From assembly GCA_964412195.1 (NCBI GenBank), contig CAYPNP010000008.1, positions 124,001-188,000 on the forward strand: a DNA stretch of 64,000 nt. The letters run 5' to 3'. A program made the position numbers and the translations under genes. Below the pieces are notes generated by a model. That model had not been told where the DNA came from. It saw nothing but the letters and a program-made list of their open reading frames with translations, and made no database searches. This DNA is from CAYPNP01 sp964412195. GTDB taxonomy: Bacteria > Acidobacteriota > JAAYUB01. Of the stretch, positions 24,780 through 34,093 are shown piece by piece; within the stretch, counting starts at the first letter, position 1, and each line of letters starts with the position of its first letter.

Positions 24780-27341
24780 CTACTTAATGTCCGGGTTGGT
24801 GATTCCCACCGACTCCCGCTTGCTCTGCCAGACCGCCCAGGCGAGGGCGGCCGCGCAGACCGTGAGCACCAGGACGCCGACGAGGCGGACCCCCAGGGAG
24901 GGGGATTGGCCGGCGGCCGCGGCGGGGGCGACGAGGTTGTAGTCCAGCACCAGCGCCAGGGCCAGCAGGCTGACCATGTTCATCACCTTGATCAGCGGGT
25001 TGATGGCCGGCCCGGCCGTGTCCTTCAGCGGGTCGCCCACCGTGTCGCCGGTGACGGCGGCCATGTGCGCCGGCGAGCCCTTGCCGCCGTACACGCCGTC
25101 CTCGATCAGCTTCTTGGCGTTGTCCCAAGCCCCGCCGGCGTTGGACATGAACACGGCCAGCAGCTGTCCCACCAGGATCATCCCGGCGAGGAAGCCGCCC
25201 ATGGCGTACGGCCCCAGCAGGAAGCCGGTCAGGATCGGCGCCACGAGGGCCAGCAGGCCCGGGCCGATCAGCTCCTTCTGGGCGGTATGGGTGCAGATGT
25301 CCACCACCCGGCCGTAGTCGGGCTTCTTCGTCCCCTCCCAGATGGCCAGGTCGCGGAATTGGGCCCGGCACTCCTTGACGATCTGGAACGCGGCCCGCCC
25401 CACCGCCCGGATCAGCATGCTGCTGAACAGGAACGGCACGGCGCCGCCGAGGAGGAAGCCGAGGAAGACCAGCGGCTCGGCCACCGTCAGCTTGCCGGCC
25501 TCGGCGGCGTACTGCGTCAGGGTCATGAGCTGGATCCTGTCCTCGCTGCCCACCGCGATGACGGCGATGAAGCTGGAGAACAACGACACGGCGGCGATGA
25601 CCGCCGAGCCGATGGCGATGCCCTTGGTCTCGGCCTTGGTGGTGTTGCCGACCGCGTCCAGGTCCGCCAGGATCTGGCGGGCGCGCTTGTAGTTGCCGGG
25701 GTTCTCGCGCTCCATGGCCTCCGGGTCGTAGCCCATCTCGCCGATGCCGTTGGCGTTGTCGGCCACCGGGCCGAACACGTCCATGGAGATGGTGTTGCCG
25801 GTCAGGGTCAGCATGCCGATGCCGGTCATGGCCACGCCGTAGGCCACGAAGAGCGGCGGCGCCCCGGCGTAGCACAGGACCGACAGCAGGATGGCGCCGG
25901 CGATCACCGCCAGGGTGGCCACCGTGCTTTCGTAGCCGACGGCGAATCCCTGGATGATGTTGGTGGCGTGGCCGGTGGTGCAGGCTTTGGCCAGGCTCTT
26001 CACCGGGGCGTGGCTGGTGTGGGTGAAGTAACTGGTGACCTTGTTCAAGACAATGGCCAGGAGGACCCCGATGAGACAGGTCAGGGCCGGCCGCATGTCC
26101 AGGCCCGGCACGCCGAAACTGGCCAGCCAGCCGAGCGCGGAGGGATCTCCGCCCGGGAACCCGGCGCGGGCCATGGGATTGGCCGCCAGGTAGGCCGGGG
26201 TGAAGTGGAGGTAGGCCAAGCCCAGCAGGAAGAAGCCGGCGACGCTGATGGCCGAGCCGATCCAGAAGCCGCGGTGGACGCGCCGCAGGGCGGTGTCGGA
26301 GGTGTCCCCCGGACCCGCCTTGACCGTGTAGGTGCTGATGATGGAGCCCAGCACGCCGATGCCGCGCACCAGCAGGGGGAAGATCACGCCCTTGTGCCCG
26401 AAGCTGGCCATGCCCAGGATCATGGCCGCCACGATGGTGACCTCGTAGCTCTCGAAGATGTCGGCGGCCATGCCGGCGCAATCGCCGACGTTGTCGCCGA
26501 CGTTGTCGGCGATGGTGGCGGCGTTGCGCGGGTCGTCTTCGGGGATGTTCTTCTCGATCTTGCCCACCAGGTCGGCGCCCACGTCGGCGGCCTTGGTGTA
26601 GATCCCGCCGCCGACGCGCATGAACAGCGCCAGCAGCGTGCCGCCGAAGCCGAAGCCGAGCAGCGCCTCGTAGGCCTTCTCGCCGAAGAGCAGGAAGATC
26701 ATGGTGCCGCCCAGCAGGCCCAGGCCGTCGGTCAGCATGCCGGTGATGGTGCCGGTGCGGTAGCCCAGCTGCATGGCCTCGCCGTAGCTGCGCGTGGCCG
26801 CCGCCGCCACCCGCAGGTTGCCGGTGGTGGCCAGCCGCATGCCCACGAACCCCACCAGCCACGAGAACAGCGCCCCGACGATGAACGCGCCGGCCCGGCC
26901 CCAGCGGAAGGCCGGCTCGGCGCCGGTGTAGGTCAGGAACAGCAGCACGGTGATGAGGACGATCAGCGGCCCGATGCGCCGGAACTGGGCCTTGAGGTAG
27001 GCGTTGGCGCCCTCCCGGACGGCGGCGGCCACCTCCTGCATGCGGGGGGTGCCCCGATCGGCCCGGCGGACCTGCCGCACCAGCGCCAGCGCGTACAGCA
27101 GGCCGGCCACCGCCACGCCCAGCACGGACAGGAGACAGACGATCTCCAGCGTGTCGTACTTGGGGTCCTGGAAGAGGGAGAAGAGGGCGAAGCTTTTCGG
27201 GCCGGGAGCGCCCTCCGGCCCCGGCGGGACGTCGGCCCGGCCCGGCCACGCCAGGAAGGCCCCGGCGAAGAAACTCAGCAGCGCGAACAGGTAGATCCGG
27301 CGGATCGCCGGCGAGCGAAGCAGGTTCCGCATGCGGCTCAT
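24780..27341 (-). CDS. hppA: Membrane-bound proton-pumping pyrophosphatase, K+-independent type
   Basis: An 853-residue ion-pumping pyrophosphatase with about 16 membrane helices. It couples pyrophosphate hydrolysis to proton export. Signatures include GGGIYTKAADVGADLVGKIE, NPRNAATIADNVGDNVGD-like text (here DDPRNAATIADNVGDNVGD), FGPVADNANGI and GDTVGDPLKDTAGPA. The residue deciding potassium dependence is Lys569 in GNTTKAETKG, where K+-dependent enzymes have Ala. This predicts a K+-independent H+-PPase. The protein is longer than the usual ~700-770 residues. The extra length is at the N-terminus (an additional hydrophobic segment and a Pro/Gly-rich linker) and in an insertion near PAYLAANPMARAG. 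Confidence 0.95.
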   Translation of the reverse strand: MSRMRNLLRSPAIRRIYLFALLSFFAGAFLAWPGRADVPPGPEGAPGPKSFALFSLFQDPKYDTLEIVCLLSVLGVAVAGLLYALALVRQVRRADRGTPRMQEVAAAVREGANAYLKAQFRRIGPLIVLITVLLFLTYTGAEPAFRWGRAGAFIVGALFSWLVGFVGMRLATTGNLRVAAAATRSYGEAMQLGYRTGTITGMLTDGLGLLGGTMIFLLFGEKAYEALLGFGFGGTLLALFMRVGGGIYTKAADVGADLVGKIEKNIPEDDPRNAATIADNVGDNVGDCAGMAADIFESYEVTIVAAMILGMASFGHKGVIFPLLVRGIGVLGSIISTYTVKAGPGDTSDTALRRVHRGFWIGSAISVAGFFLLGLAYLHFTPAYLAANPMARAGFPGGDPSALGWLASFGVPGLDMRPALTCLIGVLLAIVLNKVTSYFTHTSHAPVKSLAKACTTGHATNIIQGFAVGYESTVATLAVIAGAILLSVLCYAGAPPLFVAYGVAMTGIGMLTLTGNTISMDVFGPVADNANGIGEMGYDPEAMERENPGNYKRARQILADLDAVGNTTKAETKGIAIGSAVIAAVSLFSSFIAVIAVGSEDRIQLMTLTQYAAEAGKLTVAEPLVFLGFLLGGAVPFLFSSMLIRAVGRAAFQIVKECRAQFRDLAIWEGTKKPDYGRVVDICTHTAQKELIGPGLLALVAPILTGFLLGPYAMGGFLAGMILVGQLLAVFMSNAGGAWDNAKKLIEDGVYGGKGSPAHMAAVTGDTVGDPLKDTAGPAINPLIKVMNMVSLLALALVLDYNLVAPAAAAGQSPSLGVRLVGVLVLTVCAAALAWAVWQSKRESVGITNPDIK

Positions 27342-27362
27342 GGCACACTCCGCGAAGGAAAA

Positions 27363-28127
27363 TCAGACGAACGAGGCCGACCGCCACCACTTGGCGTGGC
27401 GGACTTCCAGCTCGGCCACCGGAGGGAAGTGGTAGAACTTCATTCCCCGCTGGTCGCCGAGGAAGAAGCCCCGGCGGATGGTCCGGTAGAAGGCGAACAC
27501 GTACGGCGAGCGCGAGACGGTCTTGGTCGGCTTCTCCGGCGCCGCCACCAGCTGGTCGATGCAGTCCATGATGTGCATGGGGTCGGCGTACGGCAGGTAG
27601 CCGGCCATCCGGCCATCCTCGTCCCGGTCGAACAGCAGGTCCGCGAACAGCAGCCGGGGGCAGGCCACCGGATTGTCCGGCGCGGTCATGACCCGGCAGA
27701 ACTCCGCCGGCGGCAGCATGGACACCACCATCGGGGTCATGGGGCAGAGCTCCAGGTAGAGGTTGGGACCGGGGGCGTCGAGGGAGAGATCGTACACGGA
27801 CGGCTCCAGGCCCAGGACGCGGCCGTCGATGGTGGTCAGGTACAGCTTGCCCATCATGGACAGCTCCAGGTGCTCCAGGACGCGGTAGACGCTGATGTAC
27901 TTGCTGCGCTTGGGGGCTCCGTCCGGGTGGGGGGCGCAGCGCTGCCGGATGTCCTCGAGGCGGAAGTAGCCGCTCTTCAGCCCGGGATCGATCTCGAGGA
28001 ACATCTGGTGGCCCCGGGTCAGCTTGCGGGTGCCCACGGCCATGTAGAGCCCGAAGGCCTCCGGCTCGAGGTGGGAGGCCACCAGCGCCTCGCAGTGGTT
28101 GCAGAGCATGTAATAGTGGATGTCCAT
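27363..28127 (-). CDS. Conserved-looking protein of unknown function
   Basis: A 254-residue soluble protein that I do not recognise. The start at 28127 (MDIHYYMLCNHCEAL) has AGGAGGT six bases upstream. The frame extends further upstream but without coding character. Visible features are an N-terminal CNHC pair, a mostly alpha/beta composition, a Pro/Met-rich centre (ELCPMTPMVVSMLPP) and a basic C-terminus. No signal peptide and no membrane segment. It lies 21 bases upstream of hppA on the same strand, so the two are probably co-transcribed. Confidence 0.75.
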   Translation of the reverse strand: MDIHYYMLCNHCEALVASHLEPEAFGLYMAVGTRKLTRGHQMFLEIDPGLKSGYFRLEDIRQRCAPHPDGAPKRSKYISVYRVLEHLELSMMGKLYLTTIDGRVLGLEPSVYDLSLDAPGPNLYLELCPMTPMVVSMLPPAEFCRVMTAPDNPVACPRLLFADLLFDRDEDGRMAGYLPYADPMHIMDCIDQLVAAPEKPTKTVSRSPYVFAFYRTIRRGFFLGDQRGMKFYHFPPVAELEVRHAKWWRSASFV

Positions 28128-28294
28128 GCGAACCTCCTGGGAAGTCCCGGACGCGCGGCCGGATCCACCGACTGTGCCCGTGCGTCCAGTGTAGCACAAA
28201 CAGGGACGGCGGAGCGGGGAGCGGGGGGCCCGCCCAGGCCTTGCGGCGGACGCCGCCGGGCGGACGATCCCTCCGGCCAAGTTCCCGTTAGGCA

Positions 28295-28318
28295 AACGCG
28301 GCCGGCGCGGTGTACAAT
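28295..28318 (+). promoter_or_regulatory. Possible -10 region before the pyruvyl transferase-like gene
   Basis: TACAAT at 28313-28318 with a poor -35 (TAGGCA near 28289) 18 bases upstream. The ATG is 66 bases further on. Confidence 0.3.
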
Positions 28319-28383
28319 CCTTTGCGGACAAACCAATCCCAAGGGGGACGCGTGGCAGAGGGATCTCCGGCCGGGAGCGGACC

Positions 28384-29406
28384 ATGAAGCCCCCGGACAG
28401 CGAGCAATCCGCCGGAACCGGCCGGGCAGCAGGCGGGGGGAATTCTTTGCCCTGCTGCCGGACCCGCCGGGAAGACCTCGACGCCGCGGGCCGCGGGCTG
28501 AAGCAGGAGCTGGCCCGGGTCCTGGCCGAGCTGGTGCCGCCGGGCTCCCGGGTCGCGTTCCTCGACTACCCGGTGCACTCCAATTTGGGCGACCACCTGA
28601 TCCGGCTGGCGACCGAACAGTGGCTGCAGGATTCCGAGATCCCGGTTGCCGGCCTCTGGAGCCTCCAGAATTTCCGGTATCCGCCGCTGCCCGAGGAAAC
28701 GGTCATCCTGCTGCAGGGCGGAGGCAACCTCGGCGACCTCTACCCCCAGCAGCCCTTCCGTGAGCGCGTGGTGGCGCGCTACCCGCGCCACCGGATCGTG
28801 TTCCTGCCCCAAGCGGTCCACTACCGGGATCCCGGCCGGGCGGCCGCCGCGGCGGCCCGGCTGTCCGCCCACCCGCGCCTGACGGTTCTCCTGCGGGACG
28901 GGCGCAGCCTGGAAGCCGCCCGCCGCCATTTCCCGGATTGCGACCTGCGGCTGGCCCCCGACATGGCCAGCTGGCTCCATCCCTGGCAACGGGGACCGGC
29001 TGGGCCGGCATCGGGCGAGGCTTCCGCCGGCACGCTCTACCTCCTGCGCCGCGACATGGAGCTGCGCAGGGGGCAGGAGACCCCCGACTGCGGCCCCGGC
29101 TGGCACGGCGACTGGCGGGACCTGCTGGGGCACCGCTACTGGCGCCTCCGGCTGCTGAAGGCGGCGGGCGTCGTGCTGCCCGCGGGCACGATGGCCGCCC
29201 TGAGCCGGCGCGAGGCGGAGCGGGCCGTCGCCCTGTGCGTCAGCCATTTCCGCGCCCACGAACGGGTTGTCTCCTCCCGCCTGCACGGGTTCCTGCTGGC
29301 CTGCCTGCTGGGGATCCCCGGCGTGCTCCTGGACAACAGCTACGGCAAGAACCACGCTTACTACCAGACCTGGTTCCCACGCCTCACCCCGCCGGCGGAA
29401 GGGTAG
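28384..29406 (+). CDS. Polysaccharide pyruvyl transferase-family protein
   Basis: A 340-residue cytosolic protein of the PF04230 family (CsaB, WcaK, EpsO-like). These proteins add pyruvate ketals to, or otherwise modify, cell-surface polysaccharides. Signatures are LDYPVHSNLGDHLI near residue 60, LLQGGGNLGDLYP near residue 110, VLLRDGRSLEAARR and the C-terminal VSSRLHGFLLACLLGIP followed by LLDNSYGKN. A GGGAG lies upstream of the ATG. It heads a cluster with an O-antigen-type ABC exporter, supporting a surface-glycan role. Confidence 0.85.
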   Translation: MKPPDSEQSAGTGRAAGGGNSLPCCRTRREDLDAAGRGLKQELARVLAELVPPGSRVAFLDYPVHSNLGDHLIRLATEQWLQDSEIPVAGLWSLQNFRYPPLPEETVILLQGGGNLGDLYPQQPFRERVVARYPRHRIVFLPQAVHYRDPGRAAAAAARLSAHPRLTVLLRDGRSLEAARRHFPDCDLRLAPDMASWLHPWQRGPAGPASGEASAGTLYLLRRDMELRRGQETPDCGPGWHGDWRDLLGHRYWRLRLLKAAGVVLPAGTMAALSRREAERAVALCVSHFRAHERVVSSRLHGFLLACLLGIPGVLLDNSYGKNHAYYQTWFPRLTPPAEG

Positions 29407-29443
29407 GGCGGCGGGGCCGCGCGGCCGGGTGCCGGATCCGGCA

Positions 29444-29471
29444 TTGCTTTTCGCGCAAACTGGGCTATGAT
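29444..29471 (+). promoter_or_regulatory. Possible promoter before the Wzm-type permease gene
   Basis: TTGCTT (29444-29449), a 16-base spacer and TATGAT (29466-29471). A transcript from here would start almost at the ATG (29480), implying a very short leader. Confidence 0.35.
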
Positions 29472-29479
29472 TTCCCGTG

Positions 29480-30337
29480 ATGTCCCGGACGATGGAAAAC
29501 CCACTACTGCCGGATGACGAGCCCTTGACGGAGATCGTCCCCACGCGGGGATTCGCGGCCCTCCAGTTCCGCGAAATCTGGGACTACCGCGAGCTCCTGC
29601 GCTTCCTGGCCGAGCGCGACCTGAAGGTCCGCTACAAGCAGACTCTGCTGGGGGCGGCCTGGGCGGTCATCCAGCCTCTGTTCACCATGATCGTGTTCAC
29701 GCTGTTCTTCGGCAAGCTCGGCCGGATGCCCTCGGACGGCCTTCCTTACTCGGTGTTCAGCTACACGGCCCTGGTGCCGTGGACCTTTTTCGCCACCAAC
29801 CTGACCATGGCCTCCAACAGCCTGGTCAACAACTCCCACCTCCTGACCAAGGTTTATTTCCCGCGGATCCTGATTCCGCTGGCATCGGTGCTGCCATCGC
29901 TGGTGGACTTCGCCCTGGCCTTCCTGGTCCTGGTGGGCATGGTGGCCTTCCACGGCATTGTGCCGACGGCCAACCTGGCGTGGCTGCCCCTCTTCCTGCT
30001 CATGGCCGCGGCGGCCTCCGTGGGGGCGGGCCTCTGGCTGGCGGCGCTGAACGTGCAGTTCCGCGATGTGAGATACGCCGTGCCGTTCCTGCTGCAGTTC
30101 TGGCTCTTCATCACCCCGGTGGCCTACCCCAGCAGCCTGCTCCGGGAGCCCTGGAAGACCCTGTACGGCCTCAACCCGATGGCCGGCGTGGTGGAAGGTT
30201 TCCGCTGGTCCCTGCTCGGCCTGCGCGGCGGCCCCGGCCCGCTGGTCTGGGCCTCCGCGCTGGCGGCCCTGCTGCTGCTCGCCAGCGGCCTGCTGTATTT
30301 CCGGCGGATGGAACGCACGTTCGCCGACACGGTGTGA
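29480..30337 (+). CDS. Polysaccharide export ABC permease (Wzm-type)
   Basis: A 285-residue ABC-2 permease with six hydrophobic helices. It has the typical cytoplasmic amphipathic start (WDYRELLRFLAERDLKVRYKQTLLG) seen in O-antigen and teichoic acid exporters. It ends YFRRMERTFADTV, a common Wzm ending. Possible starts are GTG 29477, ATG 29480 or ATG 29492. None has a clear ribosome-binding site. The cognate ATPase begins six bases after the stop. Together they should export an undecaprenyl-linked glycan across the inner membrane. Confidence 0.92.
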   Translation: MSRTMENPLLPDDEPLTEIVPTRGFAALQFREIWDYRELLRFLAERDLKVRYKQTLLGAAWAVIQPLFTMIVFTLFFGKLGRMPSDGLPYSVFSYTALVPWTFFATNLTMASNSLVNNSHLLTKVYFPRILIPLASVLPSLVDFALAFLVLVGMVAFHGIVPTANLAWLPLFLLMAAAASVGAGLWLAALNVQFRDVRYAVPFLLQFWLFITPVAYPSSLLREPWKTLYGLNPMAGVVEGFRWSLLGLRGGPGPLVWASALAALLLLASGLLYFRRMERTFADTV

Positions 30338-30343
30338 GCGACC

Positions 30344-31648
<1,305 letters not shown>

Positions 31649-31690
31649 CCGTCCCGGCAGCGGGAGGAAACGCTGCGCGGCCGAAGGTCC

Positions 31691-31719
31691 TTGGCTCGAG
31701 GCCCGGGGTGGTTTACAAT
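31691..31719 (+). promoter_or_regulatory. Sigma70-type promoter of the Xaa-Pro peptidase gene
   Basis: TTGGCT (31691-31696), a 17-base spacer and TACAAT (31714-31719), 50 bases upstream of the ATG at 31769. Confidence 0.6.
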
Positions 31720-31768
31720 TCGTCTGCGGATTCCGGAACGGCACTGAATTTCCCAGGAGGCACACACC

Positions 31769-33157
31769 ATGTTCGATCCCCGGATTTACATCGACCGCCG
31801 GCGGCGGTTGCAGTCGCAGTTCGACACCGGCGTGCTGCTGTTCCTCGGCAACGAGGAAAGCCCCATGAACTACACCGCCAACACCTACCACTTCCGGCAG
31901 GACAGCACCTTTCTGTACTACTTCGGCCTGAGCCAGCCGGGGCTGGCCGCCGTCATCGACGTGGACAACGACCGCGCCGTGATCTACGGCGCCGACCTGA
32001 CCATCGACGACATCGTCTGGACCGGCCCGCTGCCCACCGTGGCCGAGCAGGCCGCCCTCGCCGGAGTGGCGGATACCGCCCCGCCCCGGGCGCTGGACGA
32101 GTTCCTGCAGGACGCGGTGGCGCAGGGGCGCCCGATCCATTTCCTTCCGCCCTACCGGCCGGAGAACCAGATCAAGCTGCTCCGCTGGCTCGGCATCTAT
32201 CCCGACCGCGCCGCCGCCTCGGCGTCGGTGCAGTTCATTCGGGCCGTGGTGGAGATGCGGGCGGTGAAGTCCGCCGAGGAGATCGAGGAAATCGAGAAGG
32301 CGGTCAACGTCTCCGTGGACATGCACCTGGCCGGCATGCGCCTGGCGCGCGCCGGCATGACGGAGGCCGGGATCATGGCCCGCGTCACCGAGGTGGCGCA
32401 GGCGGCGGGCGGCGGGCTCTCATTCCCGGTGATTGCCACCACCCACGGCGAGACGCTGCACAATCACTTCTACGGCCACACCCTGCGGAGCGGCGACCTC
32501 TTCCTGCTGGACGCCGGCCACGAGACCGCGCGCGGCTACGCGGGCGACCTGACCAGCACCTTCCCGGTGGACCAGAAGTTCACGCCGCGCCAGCGCGAGA
32601 TCTACGACCTGGTCATCCGCGCCCAGGAAGCCGCCGTCCGGTCGATCCGGCCGGGCGTGCCCTTCCGGGAGGTCCACCTGCTGGCATGCCGGACGCTGGC
32701 CGCCGGACTCAAGAACCTCGGCCTGATGCAGGGGGACGTGGAGGAGGCGGTGGCCTTGGGCGCCCACGCCATGTTCTTCCAGTGCGGCCTGGGACACATG
32801 ATGGGCCTGGACGTCCACGACATGGAGGACCTCGGCGAGGTCTACGTCGGCTACGAGGGCCAGCCCAAGAGCACCGTCTTCGGCTTCAAGTCGCTCCGTC
32901 TGGCGCGGCCGCTCAAGCCCGGCTTCGTCCTGACCGTCGAGCCCGGCGTCTACATCATCCCGGCCCTCATCGACCAGTGGAAGGCGGCGGGCAAGTTCAC
33001 CGACTTCATCCGGTACGACCGGCTGGAGGCCTACCGCGACTTCGGCGGGATCCGCAACGAGGACGACTACGTGGTGACCGCCGACGGCTGCCGCCGCCTC
33101 GGCAAGGGCAAGCCCACCTCCAGCGCGGAGGTGGAGGCCGTCCGCAGCCAGGCGTGA
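31769..33157 (+). CDS. pepP: Xaa-Pro aminopeptidase (M24B)
   Basis: A 462-residue metallopeptidase that removes N-terminal residues linked to proline. The N-terminal aminopeptidase P domain (about 1-170) precedes the pita-bread catalytic domain. Dinuclear metal ligands are visible in order: Asp in LLDAGHE and AGDLTST, His in GLGHMMGLDVHD, Glu in LTVEPGVY and Glu in GGIRNEDDY. AGGAGG precedes the ATG. The length is normal for PepP-like enzymes, and no signal peptide is seen, so it is cytosolic. Confidence 0.94.
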   Translation: MFDPRIYIDRRRRLQSQFDTGVLLFLGNEESPMNYTANTYHFRQDSTFLYYFGLSQPGLAAVIDVDNDRAVIYGADLTIDDIVWTGPLPTVAEQAALAGVADTAPPRALDEFLQDAVAQGRPIHFLPPYRPENQIKLLRWLGIYPDRAAASASVQFIRAVVEMRAVKSAEEIEEIEKAVNVSVDMHLAGMRLARAGMTEAGIMARVTEVAQAAGGGLSFPVIATTHGETLHNHFYGHTLRSGDLFLLDAGHETARGYAGDLTSTFPVDQKFTPRQREIYDLVIRAQEAAVRSIRPGVPFREVHLLACRTLAAGLKNLGLMQGDVEEAVALGAHAMFFQCGLGHMMGLDVHDMEDLGEVYVGYEGQPKSTVFGFKSLRLARPLKPGFVLTVEPGVYIIPALIDQWKAAGKFTDFIRYDRLEAYRDFGGIRNEDDYVVTADGCRRLGKGKPTSSAEVEAVRSQA

Positions 33158-33192
33158 GGCCGGCCCCTTCGGAGCGCGGGGCCCGGTCTCAC
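33154..33192. terminator. G+C-rich hairpin shared by convergent pepP and esterase ends
   Basis: GTGAGGCCGGCCCC (33154-33167) pairs with GGGGCCCGGTCTCAC (33178-33192). Both stop codons lie within the stem. No T run, so termination function is uncertain. Confidence 0.35.
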
Positions 33193-33824
33193 TTCTGCAG
33201 CAGGAATTCCAGCGGCACGTCCACCCGCCGGCGCCAGGACGTCTCCGAGTGCTCGTCGCCGGGGAACTTCCGCGTCAGCCAGTTCCGCCCCGGCCGGTAA
33301 CCGGCGTGGGCCATCCACGAGTCCATGCGCTGCTGGAACGGCTCGTAGGCCTCGTCCAGCGTGCGGGTGCCGAAATCGAAGTAGATGCGGTGGGTCTTCT
33401 GGTCGAGCTTTTCCCGGTCGGCCGGCGCCAGGGCATCCGCCGCCTTCCGGGGAAAATACTCCTCGTAGCGCTTGGGCGTGTTCCAGATTCCCACTACGAT
33501 GGCCGGGACCACCTTCCGCGCGGCGATCAGCCGGGCCAGGGTCTCCCCAATCCCCCAGGTCACCCCCGCGTAGGCCGTCTTGGGATCGAACAGGTTCTGG
33601 CCGTCGTGCATGTAGAGCACGGGGTACCGCCGGCCGGGATCCTGTGCGTAGCCGGGCGGGAGCCAAACGTCCACGTGGCGCGGTGCGACCAGTTTGGAGG
33701 GAAAATCCGCGTGGTGCTCGACGGTCCCCTGCGGCACGCCTCCCCGGTTCTGCCCGGCCATCCAGGTTCCCCAGCAAATCATCGCAGCCAGGGCCGCCAG
33801 CCCGCACCACGGGCAGAGTCGCAT
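33189..33824 (-). CDS. Secreted esterase-family protein lacking the catalytic serine region (internal deletion)
   Basis: A 211-residue exported protein related to enterochelin-esterase-like alpha/beta hydrolases. A signal peptide covers residues 1-25. The N-terminal half is typical (DVWLPPGYAQDPGRRYPVLYMHDGQNLFD, VVGIWNTPKRYEEYFP). The C-terminal end is also typical (HRIYFDFGTRTLDEAYEP, FPGDEHSETSW with the catalytic His). The segment that normally lies between ADREKL and the DPKTHRIYFD strand, about 90-100 residues with the GxSxGG nucleophile, is absent. The frame is kept. GAAGGAGG precedes the ATG. The product is probably catalytically dead or a decaying gene. Confidence 0.8.
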   Translation of the reverse strand: MRLCPWCGLAALAAMICWGTWMAGQNRGGVPQGTVEHHADFPSKLVAPRHVDVWLPPGYAQDPGRRYPVLYMHDGQNLFDPKTAYAGVTWGIGETLARLIAARKVVPAIVVGIWNTPKRYEEYFPRKAADALAPADREKLDQKTHRIYFDFGTRTLDEAYEPFQQRMDSWMAHAGYRPGRNWLTRKFPGDEHSETSWRRRVDVPLEFLLQK

Positions 33825-33992
33825 GGCTTGCCTCCTTCAAGAATCAGTCCGGCTGCATTGCCTCGAAGACGTACCCGTCACAGTTTTCGAAGAAGATCCC
33901 CCGCTGCCGGGATCCCTTCATGACTTGCACTGTCGGAAGAGAGTCGACCGCATGATACCAAAGCGCTGGTGTTTTCGAAAGGCGCCGTTCGC

Positions 33993-34006
33993 TTGATCCA
34001 GATCAA
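33993..34006 (+). promoter_or_regulatory. FNR/CRP-family operator upstream of hcp
   Basis: A perfect dyad, TTGAT-CCAG-ATCAA, identical to the consensus FNR box. Its centre (33999.5) is about 41.5 bases before the start expected from the -10 at 34028-34033, the classical position for class II activation. Hcp genes are commonly controlled by FNR, Dnr or HcpR-type regulators under anaerobic or nitrosative conditions. Confidence 0.85.
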
Positions 34007-34027
34007 GGCGAGCCGGCGCTGATCCTA

Positions 34028-34033
34028 TATAAT
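34028..34033 (+). promoter_or_regulatory. -10 element of the hcp promoter
   Basis: A perfect TATAAT, 21 bases downstream of the FNR-type dyad and 60 bases before the hcp ATG. There is no consensus -35, as expected for an activator-dependent promoter. Confidence 0.75.
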
Positions 34034-34093
34034 GGGAGGCGGACGCGGGACCGGCCCGCGTGTCAGCCCAATCCGACCGCAGGAGTTCGCGCC

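Noticed and set aside
24906..28763. A 1285-codon plus-strand frame over hppA
   Set aside because: Histidine- and glycine-rich shadow without domains. The minus strand has the pyrophosphatase signatures.
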